A stretch of 11,284 bases of DNA from NCBI GenBank assembly GCA_026982145.1, contig JALSHQ010000352.1:1-11284 (forward strand), written 5' to 3'. The notes below the pieces were generated by a model. The model did not search any database. It worked only from the letters and a program-made list of their open reading frames with translations, and had not been told where the DNA came from. The translations under genes were made by a program, and so were the position numbers. Of this stretch, positions 7,043-11,284 are shown one piece after another. This DNA is from Gammaproteobacteria bacterium. Its GTDB lineage: Bacteria > Pseudomonadota > Gammaproteobacteria > SZUA-140. Position 1 is the first letter of the stretch. Each line of letters starts with the position of its first letter.

Positions 7043-7426
7043 TTAGAAAATCTTATAGGGTAAAAACCAGACAATAGCAGTCACGGCATGAACGAGCGAA
7101 AGAGTAACCGTGAAGCCTGCACAGATCATATGTGGCACAAACAGCTGCTTGCCAAATAGCGCCATCTGCAGACCAATGATGGCTGTAGCAATAATCAGAA
7201 TCAGAAGTGCGAGCCCCATATAAAACAGGATTAGATGTTTCTGATCATCGTCAATCGCCACCGCTTCACCGTCCACCAGCTCCTTCTCGATAAAAGGCGC
7301 GAGTACGGCATGCGCGTCGTTTCTATCTGGCGTGGCTTCTGTTGCAGAGACAGTGGCGCTAAAACTCGATAGTAATACAGAAGCGAGCAGAACAAACAGC
7401 ATTGGAATTCGTAATATTGCCCTCAT
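7043..7426 (-). CDS. Exported two-helix membrane protein with heme-ligand-like histidines
   Basis: A 127-aa protein. A signal peptide (about 1-29, ending V-S-A-T) is followed by a 35-residue periplasmic segment and two helices at about 65-90 and 98-121. H99 and H113 sit 14 residues apart in the second helix, in an H-x3-G-x9-H arrangement that resembles the heme-binding helix of small b-type cytochromes and the ferric-reductase/YedZ type. H64 sits at the outer end of the first helix, level with H113 in the predicted topology. Heme binding is therefore possible but unproven. The family is not recognised. The ATG at 7426 shares one base with the upstream stop (TGATG), so the two are translationally coupled. 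A TTG at 7429 is an alternative but lacks that logic. It is the last gene of the operon starting at 10437. Confidence 0.75.
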   Translation of the reverse strand: MRAILRIPMLFVLLASVLLSSFSATVSATEATPDRNDAHAVLAPFIEKELVDGEAVAIDDDQKHLILFYMGLALLILIIATAIIGLQMALFGKQLFVPHMICAGFTVTLSLVHAVTAIVWFLPYKIF

Positions 7427-7704
7427 CAATCTGTCGACTCATTTTTATCCGCCACGGGTGCTGCTGGCGTTTTACTTTTCACCTTCTTTTTCTCTAGCTC
7501 AACGGCTGGGCGGCCTGCAAATTTCCAATAGAGAACCGCCATGAGTACCGCAGGAATCAACACCATGGGCAGCAAAAAAAGGAAGATCATCCACGGCGTG
7601 TCGATCGTAACATGCAGCCAACGATAACTGTCCGCTGCCGCAAAGGCAGCCATGGGTAGCGCTGCGAATGTAGCGAATAGTGAGATTGGAATCAGGCGTT
7701 TCAT
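7426..7704 (-). CDS. Small exported protein with one membrane helix (92 aa)
   Basis: A 92-aa protein. Residues 1-22 are a typical signal peptide with A-F-A before the likely cleavage point, or an uncleaved helix. A short segment containing Y-R-W-L-H-V-T-I-D-T-P-W follows, then a helix at about 37-60 rich in Leu, Pro and Val. The C-terminal tail (61-92) is charged and begins with a K-K-K-V-K-S-K-like run, presumably in the cytoplasm. The ATG at 7704 is supported by TAGGT six bases upstream. The start lies 15 bases after the FGE-like gene and the stop overlaps the next start. Conserved-looking aromatic and His residues at the outer edge of the helix would suit a subunit interface, but this is inference. 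No family is recognised. Confidence 0.75.
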   Translation of the reverse strand: MKRLIPISLFATFAALPMAAFAAADSYRWLHVTIDTPWMIFLFLLPMVLIPAVLMAVLYWKFAGRPAVELEKKKVKSKTPAAPVADKNESTD

Positions 7705-7719
7705 ATTATGACCTATTAT

Positions 7720-8775
7720 TTAAGGTGTCTTGGCACATCGAAAGCCAAAGAAATCAGAAGCAAAATTTGGCCACGCATAATTACGGTGATATGTTGCAGT
7801 TGAAAAGGGATCACTCTTCCAAGAACCACCACGCGTTACTTTGTAGCGCTCATTTGTCTCTATAAACTCGGCCATCTTCATCGCTTTATTGACCCCTTCT
7901 CTTGGCTCAGCAGCTCTTCTTGCGGTGAATATCTCCGCGGGTGCTTCGCTTCCCATGTAGGCAGTGAAGTCATCGGCTGTCCATTCGCTCACATTCCCAG
8001 CCATATCCATTACGCCATAAGGGCTAGCGCCTTCTGGGTAAGCATTATAGGGCGTGGTACTTCCAACGTTATAATAGGTATTTAAGCGCTCGGGATCCAT
8101 CACATTGCCCCACGGCCAACGTCGACCATCAGTGCCACGAGCTGCTTTTTCCCACTCAGCCTCGGTGGGAAGACGCTTGCCTGCCCATTCGGCATAGTCA
8201 GTCGCATTGTTCCATGAGACCATCGTTACTGGGTGCAGCTCTTTTCCTTCAGCGATCTTGCCATCTTTCCAGTCCAGTGGCGGGCGATGCGCTGTGGCTG
8301 CCACAAAACGCGCATACTGTGCGTTTGTGATGGGGTATTTATCAATCATATAAGCATCGGTATGAATTTTGTTTTGGGGGCGATTATAAACATTACCCTG
8401 TTTTCTATCCGAACCCATCAAAAACTCGCCAGCAGGGATAGAGACCATTTCGTCCAGCTCTGCCCACTGTTCTGGTGTTAACAACGCTTCAGCCTCTTCT
8501 ACTGTGTAACTTCCTTGTTGTTCATCACCAAATTCAAAGTCAACCTGCCGGAATAGTTCTTCACCGGCGGCACGAATATGCTCATGTTCAAGCGCAAGAT
8601 CAATACCAGCTTTATCGCGCATATCATGCATGCGGTTTGAGCCAAGTTCCAGCACATGGATTGTTCCGCCAAGCAGCGCCAAAACAATACAAGTCACAAA
8701 TGTTGCGCCAATATAGCGTTTACGGATAAGGCGCTGCTCTGCACTCAATTGCGCTTGATTTTTTAGTTTATTCAT
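7720..8775 (-). CDS. Membrane-anchored FGE-sulfatase (SUMF1)-domain protein, NirV-like, lacking the FGE cysteines
   Basis: A 351-aa protein. A short cytoplasmic N-terminus, a membrane helix (22-43) and a linker of about 70 residues lead to a full FGE-sulfatase domain (about 110-351). Its motifs are F-L-M-G-S (118-122), HPVTMVSW (181-188), R-L-P-T-E-A-E-W-E (201-209), P-W-G-N (221-224), D-M-A-G-N-V-S-E-W (257-265), R-G-G-S-W (315-319) and G-F-R-C (344-347). True formylglycine-generating enzymes have a copper-binding C-x4-C shortly after R-G-G-S-W; here those places are Ser321 and Thr326, so it should not make formylglycine. The same fold without the cysteines occurs in NirV, often encoded beside nitrite reductase genes and of uncertain function. 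In a respiratory operon it may be an outside scaffold or subunit. The frame opens at TTG 8814, but I prefer ATG 8775; neither has a strong ribosome site. Confidence 0.9.
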   Translation of the reverse strand: MNKLKNQAQLSAEQRLIRKRYIGATFVTCIVLALLGGTIHVLELGSNRMHDMRDKAGIDLALEHEHIRAAGEELFRQVDFEFGDEQQGSYTVEEAEALLTPEQWAELDEMVSIPAGEFLMGSDRKQGNVYNRPQNKIHTDAYMIDKYPITNAQYARFVAATAHRPPLDWKDGKIAEGKELHPVTMVSWNNATDYAEWAGKRLPTEAEWEKAARGTDGRRWPWGNVMDPERLNTYYNVGSTTPYNAYPEGASPYGVMDMAGNVSEWTADDFTAYMGSEAPAEIFTARRAAEPREGVNKAMKMAEFIETNERYKVTRGGSWKSDPFSTATYHRNYAWPNFASDFFGFRCAKTP

Positions 8776-8814
8776 AATCGCTAGGTATCTTATGTCATCA
8801 TCAAGAAAAAACAA

Positions 8815-9303
8815 TTACACTTTTTCTGATGTTTCATTCTGTTTTTTTTGATAGCGTTTGTGGAATTTTGATTTGGCTGAACGCCCATAGACTTTCTTGT
8901 TAATAATTTCACCTATCACACCACCAATGGCGGCAGCTTCAACGGCAAGGATCACAACAAGTATCCAATAACCAATGGGAAGCAGCGTGACTCCGTCTGG
9001 CAAATCTAAGCGGTGGTCGTAAATTAAGTTGTACTCATACACTCTCACAATGATCGGAGAGAAATAAGCCAAAATTTTTCCGCCTAGGCCAAAGATTAGC
9101 GACACAACCATGCCTGCAACAAACGGTACAAAGAACAACGTAACAACCCACATTGGGCTAAATGTTTGTACACCGTAGAATAGCTCTAGACTAACGCCCA
9201 TCAGCCGGTCACCCGCCAAATTGACACCTGCGCCAACGAGTACCGCGAATAGCCCCCACATCGCATGTTTGGGGGTTATTCTGAAAATAGATGTAAATGA
9301 CAT
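8815..9303 (-). CDS. Polytopic membrane protein of unknown function (162 aa)
   Basis: A 162-aa membrane protein with helices at about 12-32, 50-72 and 110-132, and an amphipathic stretch 73-88 that may lie at the membrane surface. The loop 89-105 includes Y-E-Y-N-L-I-Y-D-H-R-L-D-L-P. The C-terminus (135-162) is strongly basic and should be cytoplasmic. No CxxCH or other cofactor site is visible. It lies between the cytochrome c gene (8-base gap) and the FGE-like gene (39-base gap). Its position suggests a subunit of the same membrane complex, possibly one with the FGE-like anchor. The ATG at 9303 has no convincing ribosome site, and coupling to the gene ahead is likely. I do not recognise its family. 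Confidence 0.78.
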   Translation of the reverse strand: MSFTSIFRITPKHAMWGLFAVLVGAGVNLAGDRLMGVSLELFYGVQTFSPMWVVTLFFVPFVAGMVVSLIFGLGGKILAYFSPIIVRVYEYNLIYDHRLDLPDGVTLLPIGYWILVVILAVEAAAIGGVIGEIINKKVYGRSAKSKFHKRYQKKQNETSEKV

Positions 9304-9311
9304 AGTGCTAT

Positions 9312-9803
9312 CTACTCAGGTTGGTATTCTTCGCCGGTACGTTTTTCATATGCTTCTTTCCGCGTCTCTTCTAAATACCAGTCTTCTACCTTCAAACTAG
9401 CTAAATATGCGGCTAATATTCTACGCTCTTCTTCTGGTAGATGAGCCATCGAAGGCATCTTAAAACGAGCCTTTAGCCGAGTAGGTATGATCTCTTGGGG
9501 ATTTTCTGCAGAAAGATAATCATAAAGCCACTCCTCAGTCCTCAGCGAACCTATCCCATCTAATGATGGCGATGGTACATTCTGAGTTAAGTTGTTAAGG
9601 AAAAATAGCTTATGACACTCTTTACAAGAGTGCTCCCTTATCAACAGACCCGCTTTACTACTCAGCTCTGTAGAGGCCGTTGAGTAGTAAGGAATACCAG
9701 GGTCTTCCTCAGTAATGTTTGCTACATTCCAGCCTTGATAGATAATAGACACCACTGCAATCAGCCCGATCAGGACAAAAATTAACTTCTCACCTTTTTT
9801 CAT
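9312..9803 (-). CDS. Membrane-anchored monoheme cytochrome c
   Basis: A 163-aa protein. An N-terminal helix (about 8-24) anchors it with the rest outside. C60-K-E-C63-H64 is the single CxxCH heme-binding site. M116 in F-K-M-P-S-M (M119 is the alternative) is the likely axial ligand, followed by E-E-R-R-I-L-A-A-Y-L, the usual C-terminal helix of class I cytochrome c. The layout (one helix, one heme) resembles NorC and CcoO, and its V-P-S-P-S-L-D-G-I-G segment recalls the region before the axial Met in such subunits. The probable job is to pass electrons to a heme-copper centre. The start overlaps the CcoS-like gene by 14 bases. No strong ribosome site is seen. An unusual acidic tail (140-163) extends past the heme domain. 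Confidence 0.88.
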   Translation of the reverse strand: MKKGEKLIFVLIGLIAVVSIIYQGWNVANITEEDPGIPYYSTASTELSSKAGLLIREHSCKECHKLFFLNNLTQNVPSPSLDGIGSLRTEEWLYDYLSAENPQEIIPTRLKARFKMPSMAHLPEEERRILAAYLASLKVEDWYLEETRKEAYEKRTGEEYQPE

Positions 9804-10080
9804 TGTTTTTTGCTTGCTTCATCTCTGCGCGTTTTTTCAAAACATCTTCACGCAGTTTTTCTTGCTTTGCCAGCACTTCTTGGCTCTTTTTAAAGTCTTC
9901 TTCCGACATTTTATCTCTATCATCATCATCAAAGACGACATATTTAATGTCTTCATCAAACTGGTTGTTTTTAAAGCCCCAGCGCAGTAGGAATGCAGCG
10001 CCAATCAATATGCCCGCTGCTGCTACCATCCATAAATAGATCGTCCACCCATCAGGTAACGATTGTACATATTCTTTCAC
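9790..10080 (-). CDS. ccoS: CcoS-like cbb3 oxidase assembly protein with C-terminal extension
   Basis: A 96-aa protein. One helix (about 12-33) is followed by R-W-G-F-K-N-N-Q-F-D-E-D-I-K-Y-V-V-F-D-D-D-D. This matches the CcoS/FixS signature: a helix, then a K/R-G/N-Q-F-D/E-D stretch, then a short spacer and I/V-L/V-F-D-D-D. CcoS proteins are usually about 50-70 aa and are needed for maturation of cbb3-type oxidase, apparently for cofactor loading. Here the tail runs to residue 96 as a charged Lys/Glu-rich coil. The start is GTG 10080, supported by GAGGTGG with the GAGG six bases upstream. It follows the 115-aa gene after nine bases and overlaps the cytochrome gene by 14. This is the clearest cbb3-type marker in this operon. 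The unusual length and neighbours leave some doubt about its exact role. Confidence 0.72.
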   Translation of the reverse strand: MKEYVQSLPDGWTIYLWMVAAAGILIGAAFLLRWGFKNNQFDEDIKYVVFDDDDRDKMSEEDFKKSQEVLAKQEKLREDVLKKRAEMKQAKNNEKR

Positions 10081-10089
10081 ATTCCACCT

Positions 10090-10437
10090 CTACAGTAAGA
10101 AACCTTCGATTAGCTGTAACCAGCCCATACCGATGGCAATAAATATGCCTGATATAATCGCACCAAACATCACCTTCTCCCCCGTCTTTAGCTTATTTTT
10201 ATTGTCCCGCCCTCTTGGCAAATAGAAATATATGATGGCCGAAAAGAAGATCAGCGAAATCACTAAAAATATAAAGATACCCACGCTGAATGTTTGGGAG
10301 CGTAGCCCTTCTATGCTCATGTCAATCCCAAGCAGCCGATTATCGGCAACTTGACTCGTGGTAATCAGCGCCCCACTAAAATAGATCCATAATTCCATTA
10401 AAAGTGGGCTACTACTTATTAACTCAAGAAGCATCAT
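10090..10437 (-). CDS. Membrane protein of unknown function (115 aa), first gene of the operon
   Basis: A 115-aa protein with helices at about 50-72 and 90-112 and a partly hydrophobic N-terminal region (10-28) that may be a third. The loop between the two helices (73-89) is very basic (R-G-R-D-N-K-N-K-L-K type), so it should be cytoplasmic. No cofactor site is seen. The gene follows promoter 10520-10548 and a leader hairpin (10468-10499). Two consecutive ATGs (10437 and 10434) are possible, both with a poor ribosome site (a GGAAA lies 11-15 bases ahead), which may mean weak or controlled translation. An ATG at residue 14 (M-E-L-W) is a third choice. Nine bases separate it from the CcoS-like gene. 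I do not recognise it. Confidence 0.7.
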   Translation of the reverse strand: MMLLELISSSPLLMELWIYFSGALITTSQVADNRLLGIDMSIEGLRSQTFSVGIFIFLVISLIFFSAIIYFYLPRGRDNKNKLKTGEKVMFGAIISGIFIAIGMGWLQLIEGFLL

Positions 10438-10467
10438 ATTCAGGTAAATTTCCGATCAACTAACAGG

Positions 10468-10499
10468 CTGTTCACATTATTACAGGATGATATGAACAG
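10468..10499 (-). promoter_or_regulatory. Inverted repeat / leader RNA hairpin upstream of the seven-gene operon
   Basis: Arms at 10468-10480 and 10487-10499 surround a six-base spacer. The outer seven bases CTGTTCA/TGAACAG pair perfectly, and in the minus-strand RNA 12 of 13 positions pair, counting one G-U. It begins about 14 bases after the predicted transcription start and ends 30 bases before the ATG. It could stabilise the mRNA, act as an attenuator-like element, or be a DNA operator. No T-run follows, so it is not a terminator. Confidence 0.6.
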
Positions 10500-10519
10500 T
10501 ACCAGACTAAAGAACTAAG

Positions 10520-10548
10520 ATTATATATTAATGCTAAATGGCTGTCGC
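10520..10548 (-). promoter_or_regulatory. Sigma70-type promoter for the seven-gene operon
   Basis: On the minus strand, GCGACA (-35, 10543-10548) and a perfect TATAAT (-10, 10520-10525) have exactly 17 bases between them. The -35 matches TTGACA at 4/6. The start would be near 10513, leaving a leader of about 76 bases that contains the hairpin. It sits just downstream of the terminator at 10551-10580, so the 10437 operon probably has its own start. Confidence 0.7.
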
Positions 10549-10550
10549 TT

Positions 10551-10580
10551 AAAAAAAAACCGCCCTGATGGACGGTTTTT
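10551..10580 (-). terminator. Rho-independent terminator after the 50-aa gene
   Basis: In the minus-strand RNA AAAAACCGUCC pairs with GGGCGGUUUUU across an AUCA loop, with one G-U pair, and runs into nine U. On the plus strand the same position is a C-A mismatch, so the minus strand is the intended one. It starts 20 bases after the stop of the 50-aa gene and closes that transcription unit. Confidence 0.88.
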
Positions 10581-10599
10581 ATTGGGTTAAGTTATCAAC

Positions 10600-10752
10600 C
10601 TAGTTGAAAACGTCATCCGCACCTTCTGAAGCATTATCTCTATGCTCTTTCCAGTAGCTATCTACAAAGAATATTCCATAGAGTGCTGGTAGAAGTACTA
10701 CAATGACAATAATAGTTCCAAACACTGTAGGTCCATGATCAATATCTAACAT
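10600..10752 (-). CDS. Small single-helix membrane protein (50 aa)
   Basis: ATG 10752 to TAG 10600-10602 encodes 50 residues. A short acidic N-terminus (M-L-D-I-D-H-G-P-T) leads into a helix at about 10-31, followed by F-V-D-S-Y-W-K-E-H-R-D and an acidic tail ending D-D-V-F-N. The ribosome site AGGAG lies six bases before the ATG, close to ideal. It follows the partial membrane protein gene after 17 bases and is closed by the terminator at 10551-10580. One helix and an acidic tail resemble CcoQ in general form, but no diagnostic motif is present, so I give no symbol. It is real on signal grounds, despite its small size. Probably a minor subunit of the complex encoded with the gene ahead of it. 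Confidence 0.8.
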   Translation of the reverse strand: MLDIDHGPTVFGTIIVIVVLLPALYGIFFVDSYWKEHRDNASEGADDVFN

Positions 10753-10769
10753 AAAATTCTCCTACTGAA

Positions 10770-11284
10770 TTACTTGGCATTCGACATGTCAGGCTTACGG
10801 CTGAAATGTGGAAGACGCTTACAGACAAAAAAGGAAAAGAGAAGGAAGTAGGTCACGTAGAAAACATCAATGGTGTACCCCTTATCCCACCAAGGCTGCT
10901 TTCTTTCAGGTGATCCATCTGCCGTCGGATTACCTTCAAAGTTTGCAAGCACGATGGTGTCTGCTAATACAGTGTAGTAATCCAGCGGGTACTTACCCGA
11001 TGCCTGAGCTTCTTTGATTTCAGGTGCGATGTTCAGAAGGTCATCCCATGTGATTGGGTGACGTTCTAATGCCGCTTTTACACGTCCATCAGCACGCTGG
11101 TATGCGATCTCATCAATTTTTTCCATTCTTGCAGCCGGATCTTCGATTGCCAAAATTTCAGGTGAATCCATCAGTGCAACATGCTCAAGATAGTCACTTG
11201 CAATAGGACGCTGCCCCCAAATTGGCATTGTGATCATAAACGCCGTCAGAATGATGAGTCCCATCAGAAACGTCAGCGGGAATG
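10770..11284 (-). CDS. Unrecognised membrane protein, C-terminal part (partial at window edge)
   Basis: The frame is open through the right edge and ends at TAA 10770-10772. About 170 residues are visible. They begin with a hydrophobic helix (F-P-L-T-F-L-M-G-L-I-I-L and on to P-I-W-G), so the upstream part is cut off; an ATG at 11264 inside this helix is probably internal. A soluble domain of about 120 residues follows, helical and acidic, with P-E-I-L-A-I-E-D-P-A-A-R and H-P-I-T-W-D-D-L segments, then a D-V-F-Y-V-T-Y-F-L-L-F-S-F-F-type helix and a basic tail. No CxxCH, CuA or other cofactor motif is visible. I do not recognise it. It shares a transcription unit with the 50-aa gene and is separated from the 10437 operon only by a terminator and promoter, so it may encode a subunit of the same enzyme. 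Confidence 0.8.
   Translation of the reverse strand, partial: FPLTFLMGLIILTAFMITMPIWGQRPIASDYLEHVALMDSPEILAIEDPAARMEKIDEIAYQRADGRVKAALERHPITWDDLLNIAPEIKEAQASGKYPLDYYTVLADTIVLANFEGNPTADGSPERKQPWWDKGYTIDVFYVTYFLLFSFFVCKRLPHFSRKPDMSNAK

Noticed and set aside
7720..8814. FGE-domain protein as an active sulfatase-maturing enzyme
   Set aside because: The cysteine pair needed after R-G-G-S-W is absent and no sulfatase gene is nearby.
10770..11264. ATG 11264 as the true start of the right-edge gene
   Set aside because: It lies inside a membrane helix whose coding continues without a stop to the window edge, and no ribosome site precedes it.

Overview
The window looks like a piece of a proteobacterial chromosome, most likely a gammaproteobacterium. 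The evidence is the gene families present (gamma-glutamyltransferase, CcoG, a CcoS-like protein, an FGE/NirV-like protein), good Shine-Dalgarno sequences, sigma70-like promoters and tightly packed operons. I cannot name the species. No rRNA, tRNA, CRISPR array, insertion sequence or phage gene was seen. Respiratory genes dominate: most proteins are membrane or periplasmic, and several resemble parts or assembly factors of a cbb3-type heme-copper oxidase (the superfamily that also includes nitric oxide reductases).

Layout. (1) 1-397 (+): the 3' end of a gamma-glutamyltransferase gene. (2) 547-1571 (+): two genes overlapping by ATGA, a 175-aa membrane protein resembling only the last four helices of a CcoN/NorB-type catalytic subunit, and a soluble Cys-containing protein of unknown function. 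(3) 3820-1590 (-): an operon converging on it, with ccoG (Fe-S copper reductase for cbb3 assembly), a two-helix membrane protein and a periplasmic lipoprotein. (4) 3978-4258 (+): a compact unit with promoter, strong RBS, 42-codon membrane-peptide gene and terminator. (5) 6912-4282 (-): a polytopic membrane protein fused to a spermidine-synthase-like methyltransferase-fold domain and a helical tail. (6) 10548-7043 (-): a seven-gene operon with its own promoter and a leader hairpin. It encodes a membrane protein, a CcoS-like protein, a membrane-anchored monoheme cytochrome c, another membrane protein, a membrane-anchored FGE-fold protein lacking the FGE cysteines, a one-helix exported protein and a two-helix protein with heme-ligand-like histidines. 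(7) 11284-10551 (-): the end of an unrecognised membrane protein gene and a 50-codon membrane-peptide gene, closed by a strong terminator.

How they may work together (inference): CcoG and the CcoS-like protein point to assembly of a cbb3-like copper/heme centre. The cytochrome c would feed electrons to it, and the small membrane proteins would be accessory subunits. No complete catalytic subunit with CuB-ligand histidines lies in the window; it is expected beyond the right edge, upstream of the partial gene. The mixture of CcoS/CcoG-like assembly factors, an FGE-fold anchor protein and at least six unrecognised small membrane proteins does not match the standard ccoNOQP-ccoGHIS arrangement. 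It may be a divergent oxidase or NO-reductase system.
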